From positions 28,503 through 51,728 of the forward strand of contig KN884635.1 in NCBI GenBank assembly GCA_000934455.1: DNA of 23,226 nt. Reading direction: 5' to 3'. Position numbers and translations under genes: made by a program. Under the pieces are notes generated by a model. It ran no database searches. It had not been told where the DNA came from and was given only the letters and a program-made list of their open reading frames with translations. Position 1 is the stretch's first letter; each line of letters opens with the position of its first letter. This document shows, one piece after another, positions 9,420 to 20,470 of the stretch. Origin of the DNA: Apostichopus parvimensis. Its lineage: Eukaryota > Echinodermata > Holothuroidea > Aspidochirotida > Stichopodidae.

Positions 9420-11170
9420 ATAATTAGTCTGTTGAAGAAGTGACTTCAGCTCGTTGTGGAGTGAAAGTTTCTCGTCTCTGTAAATGTTATGATAAGCCTT
9501 TTAAAATATCTCATGACTGCATTGTTAACTTGGTTAATAAGGGTGTTAACATCTAAGCTAACATCTAGATTAACATCTAGGCTAAAAGCGTCAATAATAT
9601 GAGGTAAAATATAGGTATTAAAAACTTCCGTTTATGGCACTATAAAAGATTAAGTAGAAATTATATAATAAACCCTCTTTAAAATTCTTGATATATGACA
9701 CGTAAAATTAAACGTATTGTCTAAACACAACCCTAAATACATCGTTTGCTCAATACGGTCAACTTGGGCACCATGTATTAGAGTTTTCTTTGATTTGGAA
9801 ATGAGTAGGCCCTCATGTTTAATACTAGAATTTTTCAATCATGTCTTAAAATTTCTTAAGGTTCAGAAGTAAGTTCTTTGTTATCACAGACAGGCAACAT
9901 GATATACCACAAATTAATAATTACTTTGATCCACATTATGTGAGGATTTAGATATTCTAACAGAGATTGCTGTGTCTTTTGCATATTTTATGACATAAAA
10001 TTGGATTGCGATCTTATTTCATCAGTGTAAATTGTAAATAACAGTGCTGATAATGGACCATCCTGGGGACCCCAACGCTGATTTCAGATTTGTTGTATAA
10101 ACCGTTTTTCAATTTAATTTGCCTTGACCACCCTTTCATGAAATTAGCCAGCCAGTGCTTAATCCAGGGATCTTCAACGAAGATATTTTAATTCATGAAG
10201 TAACTGATTAGATTGTACGGTATTTAAACACTGGAGAAATAAAAAAAAGACACTAGATATGCTTGTGTTTCATGAATTAGAGTGAGAACAATAGTATAGA
10301 CAATTGTGAGGACGGCATCCGTACAGGAAAACCTCTTTATATTAGCAAACTGTCATCGGTCACCATGTGTATCAATGACATTGTTAAATATGGCAATAAA
10401 ATATTCTGCATATATTTACAACTTATGCTGGCAAGATATATGGGTCTGAAGTCATTAACCGAGGTAGGTATTTTAACTTAGGTATTGGGGATGTTACGGC
10501 ATTCTTCCAGAAGTTGGGTATGTGACATTGGTTCAAACGTTCGTTAAAACTACGTGGAAAATTTCCAGCTAGTTCACCAGAACAAAACTTAAAAACCCAC
10601 CAAGGAACTTGACCATAGCCCGATGAAACACCTTTTCTGACTATATTAATTTGCCTTCCAACTTAGATCTCTTTAACCACAGGACGTTCGGCCAAGCGAT
10701 CAGGTATGTGTATAATTGCATATTTTATAACTGTTGAACTGAAACTTCTAAAATGATCACTTAGTTGCCCACCTAGTTCCTTAGAAGTAAAAACTGTTTC
10801 TTCTTCTTCGGGTTCTCGAGTTGTCTTGATTAGGTCTCATAGGCTTTTAGAGTTCGATCTAATAACGCTTAAGGTCTCACTTCTGCTTGGTGAACAAGTT
10901 TGTTGATTTCACTCTGTATCCAACTCCTCTTAGCTTTTTCCATTGAATCAATTGCCATTTTCTTCTCCTTCATTAAAAGTTGAAATCGCGTCATCATTTC
11001 AGATGCAGATGTTACTTTCTTTGGTACACATACATCGCTGACGAATTTAATGTAGTCATATGTTACTTATGTCAGTTTATCATGGCTGTCCGAACATATC
11101 CCAGTCAGTGGAACTCTTCATACTTGTTATTCGCTGATATACTCCCTCGACAGGTCCCTCTCTAATTTCA
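9420..11170 (-). mobile_element. Decayed LINE: reverse transcriptase remnant
   Basis: Read on the minus strand, the order of a non-LTR reverse transcriptase can be followed through many stops and frameshifts. At 11000-10860 lies the linker before the RT. At 10625-10465 is the RT start with PWWVFKFCSGELAGNF...PNFWKNAVTSPIPKLK. At 10150-10020 comes WLANFMKGW, then GVP and, one base out of frame, QDGPLSALLFTIYTDEI (the usual GVPQGS...LGPLLFLIYINDL). At 9985-9974 is YAKD, where an active enzyme has YADD. At 9838-9650 is the thumb region with YLGLCLDNTFNFTCHI. The C-terminal part SLHNELKSLLQQTNYNL is near 9470-9420. The layout fits the CR1/L2/Jockey group, but I cannot name the clade. The second catalytic aspartate box is damaged and the frame is broken, so it is inactive. 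The 5' end is missing or lies beyond 11170. Confidence 0.87.
9545..9583. repeat. Three copies of a 12-bp repeat
   Basis: Three units related to TTAACATCTAGG stand head to tail inside the LINE remnant, probably from replication slippage. Confidence 0.7.
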
Positions 11171-11227
11171 TCTTCCTTTTTGTGTGTTTTTGATGTTTTT
11201 TTTCTGGGCACAACACACACAGGCATA

Positions 11228-11675
11228 TTATACTAAATGAATTTATCCTGTGTCCGATTGGACTGTCATATTTTATTCACAAGAAAAACAAGTTAATTCC
11301 ATAGAAAGAAATAAACATTCAAAGGCATACTGAAATTAGCTTATTTATTCTGTTTTAGTTTGAATTTGATATGTTTTATATCTTATTCATCATATTTCAT
11401 GATATCATAGAAAAGGAGAAATTCGATGAACTTATAGACCTGTGTTATGTATTGTTATGTATTTTATTTATCAGGAAACTAAGTTAATGTCATAGAAAGA
11501 AAGATTCATGCAAAAGCATAGTTCACTTCTCCTTTGTTACTTTGGATTGTTATGTTTTATACTTAATTCATCAGGAAAACAAGTTGATATCCTAGAAAAG
11601 AAGAAACATTCACCTGCATGCTCTACTAAATTAACGTATCCTGTGTTAGTTTGGATTGTTATGGTTTGGAAAAGG
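11228..11675 (+). repeat. Degenerate tandem repeat of about 80-110 bp, 4-5 copies
   Basis: A unit containing CATCAGGAAAACAAGTT...CATAGAAAAGAAGAAACATTC...TGTGTTAGTTTGGATTGTTATG recurs with its core near 11279, 11389, 11471 and 11568, and a partial fifth copy ends near 11675. Copies are diverged and differ in length. There is no open frame. Confidence 0.75.
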
Positions 11676-11679
11676 AAAA

Positions 11680-12480
11680 GGAAATGAAGATAAAATCACA
11701 GACATTCGACTAAGTAATAGTCTCTGTCAATAGTTTGGACATCAAATAATAGTTGAAATAAACACAGATACTGGTAATAATGCATATGCAGACACAATAT
11801 GTATCATGAATATTATCTATAATTCTCATGTTACTTTTCTTTAAGTAGTTGCTCTTCCTTGGAAATGTATATATATATATACTGTTTGAATTGTGTCAGC
11901 AAAGTTGATCCCCTTAGAGAGTTGTACTCATTAACAGACGACAACATTGGTGAAACACTAACAAATTATGCTGAAAAAGCCCTGGTTAATCTTCATATCA
12001 TTATTAGGCATACATATATTGGTAATTTTTCCAATATTGTCAGTAAATTCTACATAGCTTATATCACTATAGCTTGTTGTTTCTAATAGTTAGTTATGAT
12101 GATAAAGATCAATAAAGGGAACATGTTAAATTTTATATACAACATGTTAGCTTAAATGCAATGAAGCTGAGCAAACCACATGTTCATCACCACATCTCGA
12201 TGTTCTGATGGCCTTACAAGATAAGTATCTTGTTCTTAAGGAAATTGCAACTACTGACTGTGCCTTAATTATTTAAATTGCATGTAGTGTTAAGTCTACA
12301 GAGTGAAACTAATATTGGGATACATTTATAAAATTTACAAAACTGCTTGTGTAAATATAGGGTAAATATTTTGTAAGGACAACTATAACAGGTTTAAGCA
12401 TCTTTACGTGAAAGTGTTACAAGGAGCACAGTATTGTTTGTTTTTTGTCAATATATTACAAGAAAAAATATTATAAAACT
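11680..12480. other. AT-rich stretch, no gene seen
   Basis: A 75-codon plus-strand frame (11859-12086) starts in a TA run and contains no recognisable domain or splice context. Nothing else stands out. Confidence 0.5.
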
Positions 12481-12520
12481 CAAAAAGCCTTGTTGTTATA
12501 AGTTGAATGCTCCGTTCATT

Positions 12521-12847
12521 TAACTTGAAAAAGCTTAGGTAACTTGCTGCATAGACATTTCTGAGTTGTTTTCAGCTAGGCACTGGTTAGTTAATCATAC
12601 TAGAACCATTTGGGTAATGAAAAGTGAAGAAGAATCAGTGTGGTAGACTTTCAAGTTTTCATTCATTCAACAACTGACTCTGTTGTGATAACTTATGTCT
12701 TTTAGTTCTTTGCAATCATTTCTTGCTACCTATACATCAAATTTGCTAGTTGTGAAAACTTATTAAAATTAAGATAACTTGAAATGAGCGTAGTTGAATA
12801 AACTTTAACATGTCTCTGCAGCAAGCTACCTCGAATTGTTCAAGTTA
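12521..12847. repeat. MITE-like inverted repeat, 38-bp arms
   Basis: 12521-12558 and 12810-12847 are reverse complements at 31 of 38 positions, with GGTA-CTTGCTGCA-AGACAT as the best-kept part. The interior is about 250 bp with no open frame. I could not define a target duplication, so the class of element is unknown. Confidence 0.6.
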
Positions 12848-13137
12848 TCTCAACACATTGGGTGTAACAGTGTAAGGTGCAGTGCTTCAGCAGTTACTCG
12901 ATGTTGTGGCGTTTCGTTTCCTGTCCAGTCCAGTCCTTCGTATAACTTTGCATATTTGTTTCTTGAAGTACTATGAAGCAGAGATTGCGCCGGTTGATTA
13001 CAGTTTGCTCAAGCTGAATAAACTTGCCTTGAATGCTGTTCATGTATGCTGACATCTAGTCTAGTTAGAACCCTAGTATAAACAGCCTACTAGTGAACCT
13101 GACTTTTTCACAAAACTGTTTTCCCGTATCTATTTGC

Positions 13138-13364
13138 ACATAGCAAACGTTGTATAGAAATAACACAACCATGAGTAAAAACAAATTACACTTGAGTTGT
13201 GTAAAGCTTACTGCGCTTGTGTGTATAAGTATCTCAAGAACGTGTCAAAACAGGTTACATAACACTTGTGTAGAGATTACACTCTAATGTGGTAAGCTCA
13301 ACACAACTCAGGTGTAACTTGGTTTTACCCCTATTTGTGTTATTTCTACACGTTTGCTAATGGG
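13138..13364. repeat. MITE-like element with 74-bp inverted arms
   Basis: Arms at 13138-13211 and 13291-13364 share TAGCAAACG...TAGAAATAACACAA...GTAAAA-CAA-TTACAC-TGAGTTGTGT...AGCTTAC in inverted order, with scattered mismatches and one or two indels. The 79-bp middle is itself partly self-complementary. The whole would fold into a long hairpin. No protein is encoded. The exact ends and target duplication are not clear because the outermost bases have drifted. Confidence 0.8.
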
Positions 13365-13369
13365 TTAGT

Positions 13370-13845
13370 AAAAACACTTTGTCAAACAAACTCTCATACC
13401 TTGAAAGCCTTTAGGGTTACTTTTCTAAGCTAAAATATGTAATTCACCTCAGAGATGACCTCAGAATATATCTATGCAACCGAATGATCTGTTGCTAGGG
13501 CCTTTCAATGAGGTTACATGAGAGACTCTCTTAGAAAATAGCGTATAGTTACTAAAAAAATGGATTATTGGTAATAATCAAATGTTTAACTAACATCATG
13601 AGAAATCTTCCTAGGGATACTTTGATATCAGTAGCTTTTCTTAATATGACATATCAATCTGTACTGCTAAGTGCTAGTTACAACACTACTATGCAAATCA
13701 ATGTATATTTTCTCTTGTGGAGTTTAATTATATGATGCTGTTCATTAAAATTCAGTCACCTTTCTCTGGATATTGTAAATTGTTCATGCTATCTTTGTTT
13801 TTTGGCCCTAGCATAACACTACAGGAACATTTCAGATTCAATAAT
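13370..13845. other. Non-coding stretch, no gene seen
   Basis: AT-rich sequence with only very short frames and no repeat pattern that I could find. Confidence 0.5.
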
Positions 13846-14230
13846 AATTTAAAGGCTAGCCTAACACTTTAGGTCAAGCATAGGCAAGCCTACACCGTTA
13901 TACTCAACTTAGGCAAAACGTTAGTCCTAGCCTACAGACATGTAGCTTAGTGTACACATTCCATGTAGGCTAGAAACAGAAAAAAAAGAAATATTATTAG
14001 CAGAACACATACACAATTTGAAACGGCTTATCGGTGATCAACTTCAAACGTATTATAGGCCTACTCATTTTATGAGTGAAGTGTCGGACGTGCTAGGTCG
14101 CCAGGGTATTTAGACGTTTATTATAATTGTTACACCTTCACTGCACTATAATCCTAACTAGGAACTTCCAGGCCTAGGCTAGTACGAGTCCTAAGCTAGG
14201 CCCTAACTTGTCTAGATACGATTTGCATAC
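13845..14230. other. Stretch enriched in AGGCCTAG / TAGGCT motifs
   Basis: Fragments such as GCTAGCCTA, TAGGCAAGCCTA, CCTAGCCTA, TAGGCTAG, GGCCTAGGCTAG and TAGGCCTA recur. The density of this motif is typical of several marine invertebrate genomes and is the main compositional clue to the host. There is no frame of note. Confidence 0.55.
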
Positions 14231-14453
14231 CTTCAAATATTTCATGCAGGCCAATCCAGACCCGTTCTTCTAATTTGCTATTGACGAAGTCATCCATTAT
14301 ATTTCGTTGTAAACTTGATCGTTACATTTTCGTGTCGACGTGTAGGCTATTTCTCACGATCAGTTGAAGTAACGTCATATAAGTGTCATTTTTCTGTTTG
14401 CTAATATACTACTAGTATTATTATAATGTACGTCCGAGCTACATATTTGTTGT

Positions 14454-14486
14454 GTTCCTGTTACACAATGCTGTGTAATTGGGAAC
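14454..14486. repeat. Short hairpin
   Basis: GTTCC-TG-TTACACA and TGTGTAA-TT-GGGAAC pair around a four-base ATGC loop, with a one-base imperfection. It resembles the ACACAA-rich arms of the element at 13138-13364 and may be a relic of the same family. Confidence 0.6.
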
Positions 14487-14602
14487 CTACACATGTGTTG
14501 TGTACACATTTCAACACAAACCATTTTAGAGTGCGATGACCGATAGATTCTGTGATAATTCATAATATTGCTGCTCGAAAATTAAATAATTCTTACACTT
14601 AC

Positions 14603-14733
14603 CCAATATTAGTGCGGAAACACAGTAACACGACTTACGCAAAGTAACCTGCAGTTAAACTGGATGAGGTCCGTCGTTTCTCCGTGCACGAAGATGTAAA
14701 CGAAGAAACCCGCCCAAAATGTACCCGTTTATA
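14603..14733 (-). promoter_or_regulatory. Weak candidate promoter and 5' exon, minus strand
   Basis: On the minus strand a TATAAA (14733-14728) is followed by a locally GC-rich stretch and, after about 125 nt, by a consensus donor GGGTAAGT (around 14604-14597). This could be a core promoter with a short non-coding first exon. No coding exon is visible downstream on this strand, so the call rests on the motif pair alone. Confidence 0.18.
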
Positions 14734-15059
14734 CTACACTGACCTTGTGTAGGTCACGCATTCCGACCGTGTAATCGGTCTGACCATAGGATAAAGGATT
14801 GATGCCTCTCTAGGTATCATTGGAATAAAAGTACGTGAAAGTTTAATACATATGCAAATTACTGTGCTAGTTTACAACAGGAAACTTCCATTTACGTATC
14901 AGGTGACATAATATTACATGTAAAGAAAAATCACATCACCGCGTGACACATCCCCCTTCTTTATAAATATACGGCATCTTTTAAATGGAAGTTTACGAAA
15001 CTTATTCACTGAGATATCCTTAACATCCAGTTGAAATTATGAAATACACTTACTCAAAA

Positions 15060-17960
15060 AACTCAGCGCCATGATATCAACGTTGTAATCGTGAATAACA
15101 CACTGTGAAGAAATCACAGTAAGAACAACCGTACTTCCTTTTACTGTGGGATTATTGTCTATATCAAGCAGTTGTATCTCTAGGGATGCATATTCATGTA
15201 TCCACGATTGGGTACAGAAGTAATCTTCTTCCCCTCATTGTAAGTGTAACTAAAGGATATATTACAAGTTAGTACAGTTGGATCCTTAGTCGCAATTCTG
15301 TATCAGCAAAGGAAGTGTGATGTAATGTGAGGCAGAATGTAGCAATTGTGATATAGAAAGTCAAATTTTAAAGGACGGGTCTATAAAAAGGTTTGGTCAT
15401 CAATTTAACAATTTCAATGAATAACATAAATTTATATAATTTTTACAGTCATAATCAAAAAAAGGTTCAAATTTCGAGAGCAAAGACTTTCCGACTAACA
15501 TCGTCAAAATGTCGATGAATTATATGTCGACCTGTTGGGAAGGAAGTTGACATTTCAGGGAAACAAATGCATTGTCTTGAAACAAAGTACCGAGTGGAAC
15601 TTCAAGTTGAAACATATGTATGTTGCACAAAACTTTAAAAAAAACATAGTAACAAGCTGTCGATGTCGATGGATAACTTCTTATTTGAAAAAAGAGAAAT
15701 TTAACTGAAATTTGGAGATTAAAATTTTGATTTGTTTTGGTTTAGAATAGCGACATTTCCAGTGTCACAATTGAGCCACCGTAGCATCGAAAAACAACAC
15801 TGAAGTTTATCTTGTAACACCTGCAAACCAAATTGCTTTCTGCCTTCTGATGTTTAAATCGCTGTCTATGGTAATATTTGTATTGCTATTTCTAATGACG
15901 TACGCAATCAGAAAGCCTTTATTGAAATATTCTAGTATTGGTATATATATGATAGGATCAGTATACATAATTATCTGTATATATTTTGTTGCTAAATAGT
16001 GTAGGAATGTAGTAACTTATGATAATCATTAATGCAGCATGCAGCACATTGACGTTTATCAAGAAAACAGATTTATTCAACCTGTTGCAAAATACACTAT
16101 ACCCTGTATTATACAGCAACAACAAATAAATAATATCTCCCAATTTTTTCTTGCAAATTAATATCTGTCCATGTTTACTGCAACATACAATGACACCTGG
16201 TGATAGTGCGGCCTTAGTTTGAGTGGACACCCAGTTAACGGCTCCCTTAGTTTGATTGAAACTAAAACTAAAACTAAAACCCGATCACATACCACTACGG
16301 AATAGTTTCAACTGTAAGCAACATGAAACATGAAAAGTCATTCATCGATTAATCAATAAGAACTTTTACCATTCACTCCCCAAGATCTCAGTGTCGATAG
16401 AGATGGTTCGACGGGTATTGATGAGGGCAACAGACAATCAGTTATAATCAGAGAAAGAAATATAAGCAGTCATTTGCCAGTACATCCTTCTTTCATTGTT
16501 CATATTTTGGATACATTATAAAGATTAACCCATAGAACGCATTACATCAATTGTTCTTACTTCCTCTGTTACAACCTCACACATCAATGTTTTAGTTAGG
16601 ATCAGACATACACCGGCTACGGAAATGTTTGAAAACAACTAAAACGGTATTTTGAAAATGATGGAAGCTTTTTCTTAAAGGCCAAATGTTAAATCCAAAT
16701 CCAAAAGTCTGAAGACAGGTTCCATTATGACGTCGAGCCTTCAATTGGAAACTGGTTATAACTAATAACAGTGGGTAAACAATGGATAGAAAAGTTTAAG
16801 TACGCAATGTTTCATTGTTTTCAACCCGAACAACCTCCACCCCCTCTTCTTTCCCAACCAACCCGTTCCGTTTATTGTCGGGTGCTCAGAAACGGCACCA
16901 TATAGGATTTCTGTTCAAACAGACAGATATATCTCATGTAACCAGACATGTTTTCTACGTCTAGCTGAAAGTAGAAAGTTTAAAAATGTAAATCATGCAA
17001 AGATTTGCTCTTACATTATCCTTTCGTTTAGTTTTGTTTATCAGTTATTGAAAATAACCGATCATTTTCAACATGCCTTAAAAAGAATGTTTTCCTAATT
17101 ATCAGGACGCTTGAAGGGAAGGGGTCGTAACTGCATGGGGGTGGGAGTGGAGCATATAGGAGAGACGGTGATATCTTCTTCAGAAATCCAACTATGTTTT
17201 ATGAATCGTCATAGAAAATGGATCGCAACAGATTTGTGTCTTCCATTTCGTTTGAATATAATTGTAACTTGCCGATGTAATTGTCGGTGAGTTTAGTTAA
17301 TCTCACGACGCACGTACAGACCCACGAATACGCAAACAAACAAATCAAACTAGACATAAACCTTCATTACGTCATTAATATCTCGTTAAGACATTAACAT
17401 TAAAAATGGTCTACTATATTTTCAAATTGGTTAACTTAACATGATACATTTATCATATAAATATCGTAAGCTTACATGAAAGGTATAATTAAATGTTGCT
17501 TTTAGTGTTATTTTGACCGACCCAATTGTGCATAATTGAAGACGAGGTGGTGTATATCCTGATAATAATTTGATAATTGCCGTATATTTTATGTCGCAAG
17601 TTAAATGTGCAAAAGTAATGTTCTCTGATATACATAGGAAACATTAAAGCTTTGCTTAATGTCTTCGATCCCTATCAGATAATGGACTATGATTTCTAAT
17701 AACTTCAAAAAGAGCGCCACCAATTTATATACTTATTTACTTTAGCATGGTGTAAGCATTGTTTCATTCTCGCTCTTCGCTCCTTTTCTCTCCCCCTCCC
17801 CTAACCCACACCACCTCACACAGCCCACCTCATCCAGTACCAATTCCATTTTTCGTTGAGTGCTCAGAGCGCTCAGTGGTGTGTAACCTCAAGATTCTAG
17901 ACTCGTATTTAATTCACGATTATACTACAGACACCTTTGTTCAGAGAAGATTCAAGTTAC
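15060..17960 (-). repeat. Right arm of the large inverted duplication
   Basis: Its reverse complement matches 2280-4740 in colinear blocks. It carries about 450 bp near 17200-17680 that the left arm lacks. Shared landmarks include the GTGCCGTT-CTGAGCAC block (16900-16880 here, 2795-2812 in the left arm), the block ending ACCGGCTACGGAAA (16610-16625, opposite 3076-3090), and the block with TTTTACTGTGG (15140, opposite 4650). Just outside it, the broken esterase gene ends at 18142. The minus-strand frame at 15958-16230 is short and unrecognised. Confidence 0.75.
16258..16282. repeat. Short (AAACTA)n repeat
   Basis: Three to four hexamer units ending in AAACCC. It is too short to be telomeric. 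Confidence 0.7.
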
Positions 17961-18141
17961 ATTTTCTGACATTGACTGAACCTCACTGAGTATCTAACGT
18001 ATCGATGGGTTCGGTCCTCATACATACCGCAGGACACAATGTACCGTCCCAAACAGGAAACTTGGCATTCAAAGTTTTGCGTATACCTTCAGATGAAATG
18101 TAATATTCTAAATCTGGATTAACTTTAATGTGAAAGGAAAG

Positions 18142-19850
18142 TCAAGACGCCGGACAGTCCTGACGAACTGTTATCTTTCTCGGAAATGTTATTTTCGATT
18201 CAACTGTCTTTAACCAAGCTTCTTTTCCCTTTGGCGCTATAACCTTCCCCAATAATATCTGAGCTATCATTGCTGTGGGATTTCCGCAGACTCTCATCTC
18301 ACCGTTAAATTCGTTGCACCATTTATGCCAGTGAACTGATTTCATTATCAGTGGACTTGACTCGGTGTTGTGTCTCATTCCTGATCCTAAGCCGAACCCG
18401 TCGATCAATTGGATAGGACCGTCTAAGGATAATAATTCCTCTGCCAGTTGGTAACTTTTCTCAAGACCATCTTTAGTGTACAGCATTCTGTCTTTGCACC
18501 TGAAATTATAGAGAGGATAGATACTACCATACCAAGATGATGGGATGGCCTTTAATAATAATTCCAATTGCACAACTGTTCTGATAGGTACTACCAAAGT
18601 ATCTGGCAATGGATCTTCAGCGAAAAGGTACTCTCTTAAAAACCTAAGACCGTCACCAAAAAAATCGTAACTTCCCATTTTGGCTACCTTCTCGTCGTGG
18701 CAAATAACATCAGAGTTTCCATCTGATATTCATAAATTGGCAAGCTGCGATCCGAAAGTCCTGATGAACGAATTGTATGTTTCCAACTTGAACTTGCGCA
18801 TAACCCCAGCATTTAGCGAAATCAGAATCACTCAAATTATATTTTTCTTCTTCAGTGAGTAGTACATCAACGAGAGAGAAGAATATCCCACGCTCGATTG
18901 AGGAACCCAAAATTACAATTTTCTTTAGAGAGGGAGTTTCCGCCGCCATTGCAATGTCATTTGTAGTAAAGACGTCAAAAGTGCACCAATCCAACTGAAA
19001 GACCCATCCGCTACGTAAAACCACTCGTTTTGTGCTGGTCAAGTTGCGAGTTATCCATTTGCCACCCAGCCGCGACGGTCGGGTTAGCGGCCCAGCGTGA
19101 CAAGAAGGCAACTCATCGGCCCTTCTGCCAATTTCTAATGCATAAGCGGGATCTCCGGCCTCAACGACAGGATGAAATGAACTGCCGGGTAGCTGTAACT
19201 GGACAAAATGACCAAACTCCTCTATGAAGAGATTATAAACACCTGGCAATGTAGGTGCAACTGTAAAGTTCACTATAGTCCTGTCATCAAAGTATTCTGT
19301 TTGATTTGCTACAAAGATATGATTCTCTCCAACAGCTAAAACACTATAGCCATTTATCTTTGATAGTTTTTTTTTTATTTTCAACCAAAAAGTTAACCAT
19401 TTGACCAATTTTTACTTTATTCAAAGGATTGGGACGAACTCGGGTTTGACTCTCCGGACGACTTTCATCGACTAAATGATGATCACGTAACATAGAATCA
19501 TTTGAATATTGTTTGAAGTCATGAAATGCAGAAACAAGTGAGTTGATTATAGCCCCCGTGCTCCACCTAACAAGATATTTCCGTACAAAAATCGGGCAAT
19601 ATGTTAATATTGTTTCGGGTACCGCAACAGATAATAAACTGGTATAATGATGTAGTTTATTACAAAAACGTAGGTAATTAAACGAACGTTCTAAGCTTGC
19701 GCATTTGGTGTTGTGGTATTTTGACACAGTTCGCACTCCATGCTTTCCTTCTCTGTCCAATGATATGTATTTCCGTTGACATTCCTCATAAGGATCTCGG
19801 AATTTCAAAGGTGACGGATATCTCACCAGTACGCGTATCGTTATAGGACT
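18142..19850 (-). CDS. PC-esterase domain protein (NXPE/CPED1-type), frame broken twice
   Basis: Three adjoining minus-strand frames make one protein of about 570 residues: 19850-19367, 19366-18713 and about 18729-18142 (TGA at 18144-18142). The first block has no recognisable domain. The second starts with a beta-sandwich-like part (TVAPTLPGVYNLFIEEFGHFV), then LPSCHAGPLTRPSRLGGKWI, which fits the C...GxW opening of PC-esterases. It also has LKKIVILGSSIERGIFF, where the family usually has GDS, so the Ser is kept and the Asp is lost. The third block ends with SVHWHKWCNEF, which could hold the catalytic His, and MRVCGNPTAMIAQILLG. Families of this fold include O-acetyl-transferases and esterases acting on glycans in the secretory path; the substrate here is unknown. 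The overall order resembles cadherin-like/PC-esterase protein CPED1 more than NXPE, but I am not sure of that. There is no start Met: the frame opens after TAG at 19853-19851, which would also serve as a splice acceptor, so earlier exons may lie upstream. It is either a pseudogene or a real terminal exon with indel errors. Confidence 0.65.
18712..18730 (-). other. Second frame change in the esterase gene
   Basis: The second block ends CQFMNIRWKL at TGA (18712-18710). The third block is open back to TGA at 18732-18730 and reads ISDGNSDVICHDEKVAKMGSY into its ATG at 18678. The switch must lie in these 19 bases. There is no long homopolymer here, so this break is a better candidate for a true mutation than the one at 19367. 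Confidence 0.6.
19367..19376 (-). other. Frame change at a 10-base homopolymer
   Basis: The first and second protein blocks overlap across a run of ten A (minus strand). The upstream frame reads NFLVENKKK and stops at 19344. The downstream frame reads KKKLSKINGY and stays open for more than 200 codons. A one-base length change in the run would join them. Homopolymers are typical sites of sequencing error, so this break may not be real. Confidence 0.7.
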
Positions 19851-19859
19851 CTACTTCGG

Positions 19860-20155
19860 TATTGATACCTCGTTTGTAACCATTTTTGTTTAAGTATATG
19901 TTTTTTCTATTTCATTTTGAGGGCTTCGTGCCGATGTTTTGTGGCTGATTGTAGTAATAAATTACGAAATATCGCAATTCGTTCTTCACTCGTGTATCTA
20001 TGTGATTTGTTCTCTGCATGTAATAGGGAGGTTCAAAGCTCGTCGTTACTTACATACAACCATCCAAGCCGCATTTGTCCATGCCACCACCAGTCCTTCT
20101 TTAGGAATATTTCGGCGCCCCGGATTCTTAGACTGAGTAAACGTTACAATATCTA
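19860..20155. other. Non-coding stretch upstream of the esterase block
   Basis: The overlapping frames in both directions are unremarkable. A plus-strand CRCFVADCSN vaguely recalls the start of a THAP zinc finger, but the following residues do not fit. I see no exon of the esterase gene here. Confidence 0.4.
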
Positions 20156-20159
20156 ACGA

Positions 20160-20250
20160 TGGGAATCGTGGATGCTTCATATTCTTGGTGTGTGGATTCA
20201 TAACATTGAGTACAAGACCCCCATTGTTTTTGGCGGAGGTGTGTATTGCC
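20160..20250 (+). repeat. Outlying diverged copy of the 144-bp repeat
   Basis: TTCATATTCTTGGTGTGTGG...ATTGTTTTTGGCGGAGGT aligns in the same orientation with TTCAAATTCGGTATGTTTGC...ATTGTTTTTCGTGGAGGT at 20658-20715. It appears to be a partial copy cut off from the main array by about 220 bp of other sequence. Confidence 0.6.
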
Positions 20251-20470
20251 ACGGACAGTAGACTGACCTGTGTTTATCATGCCATATTGTAATTGTATCA
20301 CAATGGTGATTCGGGCCATTTCGATTGTACAGCTAGTTCTGGTTAGTTCTAGTGCAATGAATCCATCGGAACCTCAATGCACTTTGCATTATCGTTGAGT
20401 CCATGCCGAAGGCCGAATGAATCTATGCGATCGGGATGTGTGTCTGGGTGTGTATGTGACGCATTGGCTG

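Noticed and set aside
14375..14563. 62-codon minus-strand frame rich in Cys and His
   Set aside because: Its content comes from an ACACAA/TGTGTT-rich hairpin; there is no domain and no support from splice sites.
15054..15072. Minus-strand ATG with MALSFL leader and GTAAGT donor near the inner end of the right arm
   Set aside because: It tempts comparison with the leader exon in the left arm, but the positions and splice phase differ and the open segment is only 19 nt, so it is likely chance.
2280..17960. Polinton/Maverick element because of the overall size and long inverted ends
   Set aside because: No polymerase B, integrase, ATPase or capsid fragment could be found in the interior, and the arms are far longer than usual.
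19917..20156. THAP-like CRCFVADCSN in a plus-strand frame
   Set aside because: Only the first two cysteines fit; the proline and tryptophan positions of the domain are not found.
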